A stretch of DNA of 43,750 bases from Desulfurococcales archaeon (GTDB taxonomy: Archaea > Thermoproteota > Thermoprotei_A > Sulfolobales > AG1), in contig WANO01000059.1 in assembly GCA_015521765.1 (NCBI GenBank), positions 1-43,750 of the forward strand. The letters run 5' to 3'. Within the stretch, counting starts at the first letter, position 1, and every line of letters starts with the position of its first letter. Below are positions 32,883-41,214 of the stretch, piece after piece. A program made the translations under genes and the position numbers. A model generated the notes under the pieces. That model was not told the DNA's origin and made no database searches. It saw only the letters and a program-made list of their open reading frames with translations.

Positions 32883-33812
32883 ATGGCTGGTGAAGGTGAG
32901 GTAAGAAATATAGTCACTACAGAGCCCAGCTCGACAGAGATGGTTGCGTATCTAGACCAGAGTGTTGAGAGAATAGTTGGCGTGAGTGATAAATGCGATT
33001 ACCCCGTGGAGGTTATATCTAAACCCAAGGTTGTGAGAAGCCTGGTTGATATATCGGAGGATATGTCCTCTAGGGAGATTGATCGTGTAATAAGCATGTA
33101 TAAAAGATCCGGAAAACCCCTGTTCGAGATTGATTGGGACCTCATATATAGGCTGGACCCAGACCTAATAGTAGGGCAGACGCTATGCGATGTATGTGCG
33201 TTCCCCCTAAAAACAGGTTTAGGCGCTCCCGCTAGAGGGGCGTACACGATAAATAGGTTTAGGGTTATTAGGGTCGCCGAGTACAGCCCCCACAGCTTTA
33301 TGGCTATAGCTACTGAAGCGATTAGGTTATCAAGGATCATAGATAGAGTATCCAGAGCTGAGAGCCTATACCATGAATTCAAGAGAATCTATGATGAGCT
33401 GGAGGGGCTCGGTAGGGGAGTTAAAACAGCAGTTATTGAGTGGATAGATCCTCTCTACGCTGCTGGCCATTGAGTAAGCGATCTTGTTGAGAGATCGGGA
33501 TCCAGATCCCTACTCCCAGCAGGAGAGCCGGGGAGAAGAATAGACAATGAAACCCTGGTGAAATTTGATCCCGATATTATAGTTGTGGCTCCATGCGGGT
33601 TTGGTATTGAGAGGTCCCTCAGAGAGATCGATATCCTCACACATAAACCATGGTGGAGAAAGCTTAGGGCGGCTAGAAAAGGCAACATATACGTTGTTGA
33701 CTCGGCATATACGGCTAGACCATCACCTAGAACAGCTAGATTTGCGGAGTTCCTGATCGATATATACACAGGGTCCCAACCCTCAAGCGAAATCGCTGTG
33801 AAGCTCGAGTAG
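32883..33812 (+). pseudogene. Cobalamin/metal-chelate-binding-type protein (BtuF-like) interrupted by in-frame TGA
   Basis: The ORF track shows two pieces, 32883-33473 and 33558-33812, but both are in the same frame and the sequence between is open after a single TGA at 33471-33473. Read through, the protein has about 309 residues and matches periplasmic-binding family PF01497: EPSSTEMVAYL, DPDLIVGQTLC, EWIDPLYAAGH, FDPDIIVVAPCG and KGNIYVVDSAYTARPSPR. The TGA falls where relatives typically read AGHWV, so one change TGG to TGA explains it. No signal peptide or lipobox is visible, and no ABC permease or ATPase is nearby, as in the cytosolic members of the family. It may be a new pseudogene, a read-through gene or a sequencing error. 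Confidence 0.75.
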
Positions 33813-33823
33813 CTGGGTGAAGG

Positions 33824-34792
33824 ATGATACTGAATATAGACATACATACAGCCCTGAACCTCCTTATAGAGAGAGTGAAGGATGTATTTGAGAGGTATAG
33901 ATGTGACTGCATACTCCTGAGTGCTGGTATAGATACATCTTTTCTCGCAACAGTAGCTGTGAGAGAGCTTAGGCATAGGCTAACCGGTATAGTGGCGCTC
34001 TACAGCAGGGGGGTCCCCAAAGATATTTATTGGTCTAATGCTGTTTCTAGGGTTCTCGGCGTAGATCTATATGCACATATCTTTACAGATACAGAAGCCC
34101 TCGATGCCACAGACAAGGTTGTCTCCATCCTAAAGACTTTTGATCCTATGGAGGTCAGGAACGACATAACTATAGCGATAAGCCTCAGAAAGGCCAGGGA
34201 GCTGGGGTGTAGATGCATCTATACAGGAGACGCGGGAGACGAGCTCTTCGCTGGATACAGCTATATGGCGGGCATGACGTATGGTGAGTTGAGCAGGTAT
34301 ATAAGTGATCTAGCCACATATATGGAGTTCTCATCCCATGCTCTAGACAGCTATTTCGGTGTGGAGGTTGTCTCTCCATACAGCGAGGAGGGTGTCAGGG
34401 ACCTCGCTCTCGAGCTCCCTCCATACTGCAGGATCCCTATAGATGATCCTAGAAGACTGAACAAGTACATACTGAGGATATACCTCGAGAAACAGAACAT
34501 ACCCACATACATTAGAGAGAAGAACCCGATTGAGTATGGATCTAGCTCCACAATGGTTGCTAGACTCTGGGAATCGATGGTTAGAGATGAGGACATGGAG
34601 ATTGTATCAAGATACTTCAGGCCTAGATCTAGGGAGCAAGCCTATCTACTGAAGCGATACCTTGAGCTCGTTGGCTGGGAGGAGTACAGTGATGTAGCCC
34701 GAGACAAGCCTAGGTGCAGGTACTGCGGGGCACCCTTACTGAGGCCCAGAAGCAGATACTGCAGGAGATGCGGCTCCTATCCGGCTATATAG
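33824..34792 (+). CDS. Asparagine-synthetase-like PP-loop ATPase with C-terminal zinc ribbon
   Basis: The protein has the synthetase half of asparagine synthetase but no glutaminase domain. The ATP-pyrophosphatase loop is LLSAGIDTSFLA (usual form SGGxDS), and the second signature is the well-kept CIYTGDAGDELFAGYSYM near residue 130. After a helical region it ends in a zinc ribbon with four cysteines (CRYCGAPLL and YCRRCGSYP, about 299-319), which asparagine synthetase lacks. The length of 322 residues and the ribbon suggest it adenylates and amidates or thiolates another substrate, perhaps RNA or protein. It lies 11 bases after the interrupted binding-protein gene and is convergent with queD. 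Confidence 0.82.
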   Translation: MILNIDIHTALNLLIERVKDVFERYRCDCILLSAGIDTSFLATVAVRELRHRLTGIVALYSRGVPKDIYWSNAVSRVLGVDLYAHIFTDTEALDATDKVVSILKTFDPMEVRNDITIAISLRKARELGCRCIYTGDAGDELFAGYSYMAGMTYGELSRYISDLATYMEFSSHALDSYFGVEVVSPYSEEGVRDLALELPPYCRIPIDDPRRLNKYILRIYLEKQNIPTYIREKNPIEYGSSSTMVARLWESMVRDEDMEIVSRYFRPRSREQAYLLKRYLELVGWEEYSDVARDKPRCRYCGAPLLRPRSRYCRRCGSYPAI

Positions 34793-34830
34793 GGTGTTAG
34801 TTATGGAATCGCTAGCTGGATGGCGCGTCG

Positions 34831-35220
34831 CTACCTCTCTATGGATGCGCAGTAGTTATCGGTTTCACACACCTCCACATATATAACGCCCTTGATGCCG
34901 TGGTTCTCGAACATATCCATGAACCACCTGGCCAGCTCCTCGGCGGATGCTATCTTTATAGGTAGCCTCACGTTTTTCGCGTTGGGGACCTCCTCCTGGT
35001 CCTGGGCCAGTATGTATGCATGGTCCAGGTCTCTGGATATGTTGTTGAGTATCTCATATAGTTTATCTAGATCCATAACCCATGGGGTTTCACCATCTCT
35101 ACAGACCTTAACCCTAACCCTGTAGTTGTGCCCGTGGATATTGGAGCATTTGGTGCTGAGCTCTCTTGGCAGTCTGTGGCCGGCTATGAATGTGGATGAG
35201 ACCGATATGCATGTTCTCAT
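34831..35220 (-). CDS. queD: 6-carboxytetrahydropterin synthase (QueD) / PTPS family
   Basis: QueD makes 6-carboxytetrahydropterin on the way to preQ0 and archaeosine in tRNA. The zinc ligands are His in FIAGHRLP and the two His of HGHNYRV, with the catalytic Cys in KCSNIHGHNY, the arrangement of QueD rather than PTPS-III. LDHAYIL and the C-terminal VEVCETDNYCA hold the Asp/His and Glu of the active site. The 129 residues are normal. ATG 35220 is preceded by an A/T-rich region toward the divergent PhoU-like gene. No queC, queE or tgt is in the window. Confidence 0.9.
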   Translation of the reverse strand: MRTCISVSSTFIAGHRLPRELSTKCSNIHGHNYRVRVKVCRDGETPWVMDLDKLYEILNNISRDLDHAYILAQDQEEVPNAKNVRLPIKIASAEELARWFMDMFENHGIKGVIYVEVCETDNYCASIER

Positions 35221-35273
35221 TGTAGCACCTTATCATTTTAAATTAGATAAATATATTTAATTATAGATGCTGA

Positions 35274-35957
35274 ATGAAGGATGTTTTGGGCAGGCTTATA
35301 AATAGATCTGGTGAGAACCAGCTTATATCGATGCTTAAGGAGCATGTTGAATCGAGCATAAAGGCCTCAAAGATAATAATAGATATACTCAGTGGGTGCT
35401 GCAGCTCAATAGCCGATATAGAGAAGATGGCCAACGAGGTGATGCTTCTAGAGAAGAAGGCGGATTCTATAGCTGACAAGATAAACAGCATCATAACTAG
35501 GGGATCCGTCGCTCCCGCCATCATTAGCGATCTACAGTATATAGTCGATAAAACAGACGACGTGCTGGATGGTCTCTACTTCATGGGTATGGAGCTCTCG
35601 AGGGCCTACAGGCTCGGGATCAATAAGAATAAGATTATAGAGGAGATATATAGGGATATAACCAAGATGATATCTCTAGCCCAGCTTGGAATAGAGAAGC
35701 TGCTGGAGCTATATAAATCAGTATTCACAGACTATAAGAAGGCAACAGCTATAGTTAAGGATATAGATACCATCGAGGACAGGATAGACGAGGACAAGAA
35801 CATGGTTCTTGACAAGATCTATTCCCACCACAGGGAGCTCGATGCTATAGAGATGTTCCATCTAATAGAGCTAGTTAGAGTTGTAGACAGTATAGCTGAC
35901 GCGACAGAAGACGCTGCACAATCAACATTAAGAGTTGCCGGGGCTGTATACATGTGA
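35274..35957 (+). CDS. PhoU-like DUF47 protein
   Basis: The 227-residue, almost wholly helical protein belongs to the DUF47/PhoU-like group that commonly accompanies PiT phosphate permeases. Repeated acidic helices with E/DxxxD metal sites are visible (EKMANEVMLLEKKADSIADKI near 50 and VRVVDSIADATEDAAQS near the end), matching the two three-helix repeats of the family. It is followed after 44 bases by a PiT-like transporter gene, so the two form a unit. It probably controls or couples to that transporter. The direction of control is not known from sequence. Confidence 0.88.
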   Translation: MKDVLGRLINRSGENQLISMLKEHVESSIKASKIIIDILSGCCSSIADIEKMANEVMLLEKKADSIADKINSIITRGSVAPAIISDLQYIVDKTDDVLDGLYFMGMELSRAYRLGINKNKIIEEIYRDITKMISLAQLGIEKLLELYKSVFTDYKKATAIVKDIDTIEDRIDEDKNMVLDKIYSHHRELDAIEMFHLIELVRVVDSIADATEDAAQSTLRVAGAVYM

Positions 35958-36001
35958 ACAGCGTATGTTGAGACCGTTAAAGCATTGATTGATGAATAAT
36001 C

Positions 36002-36925
36002 ATGCCGACAGATCCCTACCTACTGGCGGCTCTAGCCTCTATACTGGGCTTCATAACGATCGCTAATAATGCATCGATAATAACTGGTCCTCTAATAAAT
36101 TCTGGATACAGAATATACATATCTAAAATAATAGCCTCCACATCTGTTGCTGTAGGATCAATAATCTATGGAGTATTGATGAAACCCCCATACGACTGCG
36201 GGGATCCGTCAGGCATTCGAGATGTAGCCGTAACGGTCTATCTATCAACACTCATACCATTCATCATAGCTACAGCAATGAAGATACCCTTCTCGCTATC
36301 AATGGCAACGATATCCGCAGTTGTAGGATCTAGCGTTGTGTATGGGAGAGACATCTATTCATGGGCAACCAGCATCACCTCGCTCTGGCTTCTTTCAGCT
36401 ATTCTAGCCGTGGTTGCAGGGCTCTATATATATAGGTTCCTATCGAGCATCAGCTCGAGGCTGGGTATAGCTAAAGTGCTCTCGATATCCAGGATAGGTG
36501 TTTTAGCGTCTTCAGCTTGCTTAGGGGTTCTTCTAGGAGCCAACAACGTGGGGTTCATAAGTAGTATATCCTGCCACAGCTTTCTTCCGGCGGTGGCTGT
36601 TGCGGGTGGTCTAGCTATATTTTTTTCCAACATAACTCTGCTTGAAGGATTATTCAGGATGGTGTCTGTCAGGTATGTGTCTGTACTATCTATACAGCTA
36701 TCCCTGATCCTATTCACCCTGGTAGCAACGCTTCTGGGTTTGCCGGCTTCCCTGGTTTATATACAGGTGTTTACGCTGGTTGGATATAGATTGGCAACTC
36801 TACTATCTTTGGGTTTCAGGGAGCTTATGCTCAGGGTTCTTGCTGTGTGGGTTCTCTCTATAGCTTCCTCGATTATGGCTAGTATGGTTTTAAGCATCTA
36901 TATAAATCTTACATATGTGCGTTGA
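36002..36925 (+). CDS. PiT-family (inorganic phosphate) transporter, variant signature
   Basis: About ten hydrophobic helices over 307 residues and two inverted signature repeats identify a PiT-family permease. The first repeat is TIANNASIITGPL (Asn22-Asn23) and the second LLGANNVGFISS (Asn181-Asn182). In typical PiT proteins each reads AND, and both aspartates are important for transport; here both are Asn. A negatively charged ion remains the likely substrate because of the PhoU-like partner 44 bases upstream, but coupling ion and substrate may differ. At 307 residues it lacks the large loop of bigger PiT proteins. Confidence 0.8.
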   Translation: MPTDPYLLAALASILGFITIANNASIITGPLINSGYRIYISKIIASTSVAVGSIIYGVLMKPPYDCGDPSGIRDVAVTVYLSTLIPFIIATAMKIPFSLSMATISAVVGSSVVYGRDIYSWATSITSLWLLSAILAVVAGLYIYRFLSSISSRLGIAKVLSISRIGVLASSACLGVLLGANNVGFISSISCHSFLPAVAVAGGLAIFFSNITLLEGLFRMVSVRYVSVLSIQLSLILFTLVATLLGLPASLVYIQVFTLVGYRLATLLSLGFRELMLRVLAVWVLSIASSIMASMVLSIYINLTYVR

Positions 36926-36930
36926 CGGCT

Positions 36931-36946
36931 AAAATATAATTTATTT
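36931..36946 (+). promoter_or_regulatory. TATA region of the DUF4129-DUF58 operon
   Basis: AAAATATAATTTATTT is centred about 27 bases before TTG/ATG 36964-36967, consistent with a leaderless first gene. Confidence 0.5.
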
Positions 36947-36963
36947 CTAACCACATTAATTAA

Positions 36964-38298
36964 TTGATGTATATTATGCCCCCTAGAACAGGCCACGCTA
37001 GATTTAGCGGCACCGTCTTCTACAGGGCTATCATGATCGTGGTTGCATTATCTTTCTTTATTTTCCTCCTATACAATCTACAGCCTGTCGAGGGAGCTGT
37101 GGCCAACCTAACGTACTTCGGTAGACACTCCCTATCTTTTCCGGAGGCTCTAGGAGGCAAATCAAGTATCGAGGCCTACTCTCAGCTTATAAATGAGATA
37201 ATAAGGAACTTCAGGTCTATAAGCTCCCTGGAGGCGCTATCTGAAGCTCTGAACCTGGTTGAGGAGTGCCCAACACTCGAGTGCTTGGCGTATGAGCCGG
37301 AGCTAACCCAGAGGGTTACTGAGTCCCTCAGGAATCTATCTAGATCCAATATAGAGCCTAGGGATATAGCTGAGCAGGCTTTAACCGCTATAGAGGTTGT
37401 TGGGTTAACCGATAGCGAGCTCATAAACCTGATCGAGAATCCAGATCTTAGATCACGTCTAGAAAATCTAGCATCACTAAATAGGGAGAGGCTCTACGAG
37501 GAGATTCAGGAAACTATGAATCTAGCTAAATGGATGTATAGTGAGGGATCTATAACCTCTATAGAATATGCCGCTGCCCTGGAGCTTCTAAAGAGGATAT
37601 CCAGCTCGAGGGCTCTCGACGACCTAACGGTTATACTGTCTAGGGATCAGATCGATCTTATCAGAAACATCCTGACAGAAGCATTCCAAAAGAGTGTTCC
37701 GTATGAGGATATAAGGGACCCCTGGCTCCTCGCCACTGTAGGTGGTTCGGGGTACAGGTCCAGCAGTATAGATCTCATTGACAGAATAAGATCCGATAGG
37801 CCGCTATCCAGAGAATACCTATTCCCATCCCCCCATGCAGCATTCACTTCTGGACTCTCAATACTGTTTGGAGGCTCCTCATCAACCACAAATATGGCCT
37901 TAATGTTTCTTGGGATCCTCATAATAGGATTTCTCATCCTTGTTGAGTCGAACAGTATATCTAGAAATATAGATAGGATCCTGAACAGGGTATCCAGAAA
38001 CATATATAGCCTGAAGCTTAAGCGAGCGCTCATGGCCGGGACCCAGCCAAACGATATAGTATCTATATACTGGAAAGCTGTTGAGGTTTTATCGTCGAGA
38101 ACGCTTATAGCGATGAAGGATAATGAAACACATAGGGAGTATCTGGCGAGGATCGAGCCGAGGCTGAGCCTTTTTAAAGATCTGTTTAGAGAGCTAACCG
38201 AGATGTATGAGAGGAAGAGGTTCGGAGGCTACGATATGGGGGACAGTATAGCTAGAGCCAGGATACTTCTGGAACGTATAAGGAGAGTATATAGCTAA
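36964..38298 (+). CDS. DUF4129 domain membrane protein
   Basis: The 444-residue protein has an N-terminal membrane helix or signal (about 19-40, FYRAIMIVVALSFFIFLLYNL), a long mostly helical domain of about 280 residues that should face outward, and a second membrane helix near 315-332 (MALMFLGILIIGFLILV). The cytoplasmic tail ends with the DUF4129 signature (THREYLARIEP, LTEMYERKRFGG). DUF4129 proteins travel with MoxR ATPases and DUF58 proteins. Function is unknown. TTG 36964, ATG 36967 and ATG 36976 are all possible starts. Confidence 0.8.
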   Translation: MMYIMPPRTGHARFSGTVFYRAIMIVVALSFFIFLLYNLQPVEGAVANLTYFGRHSLSFPEALGGKSSIEAYSQLINEIIRNFRSISSLEALSEALNLVEECPTLECLAYEPELTQRVTESLRNLSRSNIEPRDIAEQALTAIEVVGLTDSELINLIENPDLRSRLENLASLNRERLYEEIQETMNLAKWMYSEGSITSIEYAAALELLKRISSSRALDDLTVILSRDQIDLIRNILTEAFQKSVPYEDIRDPWLLATVGGSGYRSSSIDLIDRIRSDRPLSREYLFPSPHAAFTSGLSILFGGSSSTTNMALMFLGILIIGFLILVESNSISRNIDRILNRVSRNIYSLKLKRALMAGTQPNDIVSIYWKAVEVLSSRTLIAMKDNETHREYLARIEPRLSLFKDLFRELTEMYERKRFGGYDMGDSIARARILLERIRRVYS

Positions 38299-38322
38299 CG
38301 ACCTATAGAGCGTGCCAGGATT

Positions 38323-39444
38323 ATGAGGGAGCAGGTAATACTGAAAATAGTTTTTTCGCTGATCCCTAGACTGGCCATTCTACTTGTCTATGCAGACTAC
38401 CTAGCTGAGCTTACAGTCAGATTCATATACTTCGAGATAAACCCAGCAGTGTCGGAGGGGTCCCTACTTCTATCAATCATAGCTGTATCTATAATACTTC
38501 TCCTCCACTCTCTAGTGACCCTCTCACCCATATCCTATTCGCTTACCGCGGTAGTTGCATCCATACTCATCCCAGAGCTCGGACTCATATCGTCTCCCCT
38601 AACCATAGTAATCCTTATATATCTAATGATAGCCACAACATTCAGAACAACATATAGGGTTGGCCAGGCAGGATATATATATGTGCAGAACAAGAAGTCT
38701 CTCCTAATATCGGCTGTAGGCGTCTTCCTAGTTAGCGCGGCCATAGCCGCGGGCGTGGCGTTCTTCGCCTCCACACTTATAAACAGCATCAGGGTTGTCC
38801 AGGTATCTACAACATCACTCATACCCCTAGCGCTGTTTCTGAGCCAGAATCCAGTTGGCATATCGCTTGTTTTGGTTCCTATCCTCGCGGCAATATATAT
38901 ACTTCTCAACTCCTCCATATCGACACTCATACTCTACGTCTCCCCATCGAGGAACGTGGCTGTGAAGGAGCTATCTGAATTCGTGCAAGAGGATCACTGG
39001 GTTAAGCCCCCACTAATGTTTATTAGGAGAACCCTCCTCACCCTTCTCATCGCACCCCTCATATATAGCTTGATTAATGGCCTATTCACGATCTATCCAG
39101 AGCCGATCGAGAGGTTTAGGGAGGCTGTAACCTATATTAACCCTGATCTAGGGAGCTATACGGATTGGATAATATCTCTAGCCATATTTATAGCTACCTG
39201 GAGCATAGTAGCCCTATCCATAGATATATCTACACCAAGCATAGGTCTAAGAAACATAGCGGCGTCCACAGCGGCTATAGCTATGCTATATTTAGCCGCC
39301 TACCTGGTTCTCCTCCCGATAGCTGGGTTCGAACCCGGTTTAGAGGGGTTCGACAGGTATCTGTCCTCAACAATCTACACCTACTATACAGAGCTATTCA
39401 GCATACTAGAGCTCATACCTATACTTGGCGGTCTTGTCCCGTAG
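38323..39444 (+). CDS. Polytopic membrane protein of the DUF58 cluster
   Basis: This 373-residue protein has about eight or nine membrane helices and short loops, without a motif I recognise. It starts at ATG 38323, 24 bases after the DUF4129 gene, and clearly belongs to the same operon. Such multi-helix proteins recur in archaeal DUF58/DUF4129 clusters, where they may form the membrane core of the complex. Transport activity cannot be claimed. Confidence 0.75.
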   Translation: MREQVILKIVFSLIPRLAILLVYADYLAELTVRFIYFEINPAVSEGSLLLSIIAVSIILLLHSLVTLSPISYSLTAVVASILIPELGLISSPLTIVILIYLMIATTFRTTYRVGQAGYIYVQNKKSLLISAVGVFLVSAAIAAGVAFFASTLINSIRVVQVSTTSLIPLALFLSQNPVGISLVLVPILAAIYILLNSSISTLILYVSPSRNVAVKELSEFVQEDHWVKPPLMFIRRTLLTLLIAPLIYSLINGLFTIYPEPIERFREAVTYINPDLGSYTDWIISLAIFIATWSIVALSIDISTPSIGLRNIAASTAAIAMLYLAAYLVLLPIAGFEPGLEGFDRYLSSTIYTYYTELFSILELIPILGGLVP

Positions 39445-39520
39445 CTCCCTCCAGGAATACAGCAGATCGGAACCCATAGTTATCCGGAGAGCCTAGATAC
39501 TCTGGATCTAGGTATTAAGG

Positions 39521-39534
39521 TTAATAAATATATT
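39521..39534 (+). promoter_or_regulatory. Internal TATA element before the small membrane gene
   Basis: TTAATAAATATATT sits about 37 bases before TTG 39565 in a 120-base gap, so the second half of the cluster (small protein, DUF4350, DUF58) may have its own transcript. Confidence 0.45.
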
Positions 39535-39564
39535 ATTGATAAAATACTTTGGTGTATCCCCACA

Positions 39565-39801
39565 TTGCGTGAGAGCGCTAAATGGGTTATATACCTGGTA
39601 TTCTCTATCGTTCTCGGAGTTTTCGCGGTCTTCTTTCTATCGACCTCCCTCAGCTATATGGAGAGAGCCATGATAGGCTCCTCGCTACTGTCGGCCCTAA
39701 TAGGCTTCACGCTCCTTTCGAGCTCTCTATACGCTTTAAGGATATCTGCATATGTCTATAGCTTGATCAAAGGTTCCGAGAATGAGGCTAGAAAGAGTTA
39801 G
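39565..39801 (+). CDS. Small two-helix membrane protein
   Basis: The 78 residues form two hydrophobic helices (about 7-26 and 36-60) with a short loop and a charged tail. No family is recognised. TTG 39565 is the first start after the internal promoter. The end overlaps the DUF4350 gene by 20 bases, so its translation is tied to that gene, and it is probably a small subunit of the same membrane assembly. Confidence 0.65.
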   Translation: MRESAKWVIYLVFSIVLGVFAVFFLSTSLSYMERAMIGSSLLSALIGFTLLSSSLYALRISAYVYSLIKGSENEARKS

Positions 39802-41191
39802 GCAGTATTCTACGGTATCTGGGATAGTTCTGGGGGTTATGGTCCTTATAGCTATCGTATCCCTTCTAGAGGAGGGACCTCCGAGAATACTTCTATATAT
39901 CGGGCCATCACCCCTCAACACCGGGCCTATAGGGACGAGCGCCCTATACTACATGATGAAGCAGTACTACCTCAACACACATATAGTTCTCGACTGGTCC
40001 ATGGCCAGGGGCTTCGTTGGCGATCTGTGTAGGCGGGTAATGATTATAGTTGTGTCCCCCGAGGTCCCCTACTCCGATAAGGATATAGAGAATATAAACG
40101 AGATCGTTTCCCGATGCGGGGAGGCTGGTTTCCTTGTAGCCGATGAGAGTGTTGTGTCTAATAGGCTTCTAAGCTCTCTGGGCTCCACTATAAGGATAAC
40201 TGGATCAATAATTCTAAGTATAGATAGAAGCTTCTACCCGTCCGCAGAGATCAACACACCCTGGGGGTGGAGCGGCGAGATCCTCCTGGACATCCCATCA
40301 AAACTGATTATAGGTAATTCATCGCTTCAGGGATCTGTTGAGTCGGGGCTCCTGATTACTGGGAACAACTTTATACTTGAGTCAGATATAGCTGTGTCTG
40401 CGTTTGAGAGGATCGATCACCTCTACTTCTACGTTATTGGTGACGGATCGATATTTCTTAACCAGGTTATAGATAGCGATCGTGGAGCCGCATATAGGGA
40501 TCTGTTATTCAATATAGTTGACGGTCTGTGTGGGAGCGATCCGGAGTGCATTATTCTTATAGACGGCTCGAAATACCGTGGTCTCGACCCTTTAAAGATT
40601 CTTGAGGAGCCATCAAGCGATCCGCTAATAGCCTTCCTAACGCAAACACCCGAGTTCCTGTCTAGCGTTATAGCTAAAACGATCCATCCAGGATCATGGC
40701 TCCCTCAATTCATAAATATACTTGACTATAGGCTTCGAATACTTCTCGAGGAGCAGCCCATGTTCAAGGGTATCGCGGCCGGCATATTAACCTACCTCAT
40801 ACTCTCTATACTTTATTCGAGGGAGAGCTCAAGGGTTTTTGATAGACCTATAAGGGAGGGTGGATCTGGATCGCTGTCCACGTTCAGGGATCTAGAGATC
40901 TTTCTGGATAGAAGGCTAAGCTATACTGCAGAGGACTATAGATCTTTCTTCATCAAGCTAAACCGCTTTATCGAAGATCTCTTCGGGATAAACCTATACG
41001 ATCCCAGATTCACAGAGCAGGCGGCTGCGGCAGGCATCCCATACAGGAAAGCCGATAGGTTTAGAAAGCGAGCTGTGAAGTATATGGATATAGCTGAGGG
41101 CCGAGTAAGGATCCCGAGGATAGTTAGGTGGGGTAGGGCCATTGCCTCAGTATACAGGGACCTTCAAGACCTTCTTAAGGAGCTTAAATAG
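39782..41191 (+). CDS. DUF4350-like membrane protein
   Basis: The 469-residue protein has an N-terminal membrane helix (VLGVMVLIAIVSLL) and then a domain that begins GPSPLNTGPIGTSALYYMM and continues MIIVVSPEVPYSDKDI, the pattern of DUF4350 with its amidotransferase-like fold. A second membrane helix near 325-345 (GIAAGILTYLILSILY) is followed by a helical cytoplasmic tail. These proteins accompany DUF4129 and DUF58. No catalytic triad is evident. ATG 39782 overlaps the preceding gene. Confidence 0.78.
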   Translation: MRLERVRQYSTVSGIVLGVMVLIAIVSLLEEGPPRILLYIGPSPLNTGPIGTSALYYMMKQYYLNTHIVLDWSMARGFVGDLCRRVMIIVVSPEVPYSDKDIENINEIVSRCGEAGFLVADESVVSNRLLSSLGSTIRITGSIILSIDRSFYPSAEINTPWGWSGEILLDIPSKLIIGNSSLQGSVESGLLITGNNFILESDIAVSAFERIDHLYFYVIGDGSIFLNQVIDSDRGAAYRDLLFNIVDGLCGSDPECIILIDGSKYRGLDPLKILEEPSSDPLIAFLTQTPEFLSSVIAKTIHPGSWLPQFINILDYRLRILLEEQPMFKGIAAGILTYLILSILYSRESSRVFDRPIREGGSGSLSTFRDLEIFLDRRLSYTAEDYRSFFIKLNRFIEDLFGINLYDPRFTEQAAAAGIPYRKADRFRKRAVKYMDIAEGRVRIPRIVRWGRAIASVYRDLQDLLKELK

Positions 41192-41214
41192 CTATAGGTG
41201 CCGCGTGATCGCTG

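Noticed and set aside
33471-33473. TGA as selenocysteine or other programmed recoding
   Set aside because: The expected residue is Trp, not Cys, crenarchaea are not known to use selenocysteine, and I saw no recoding structure behind it.
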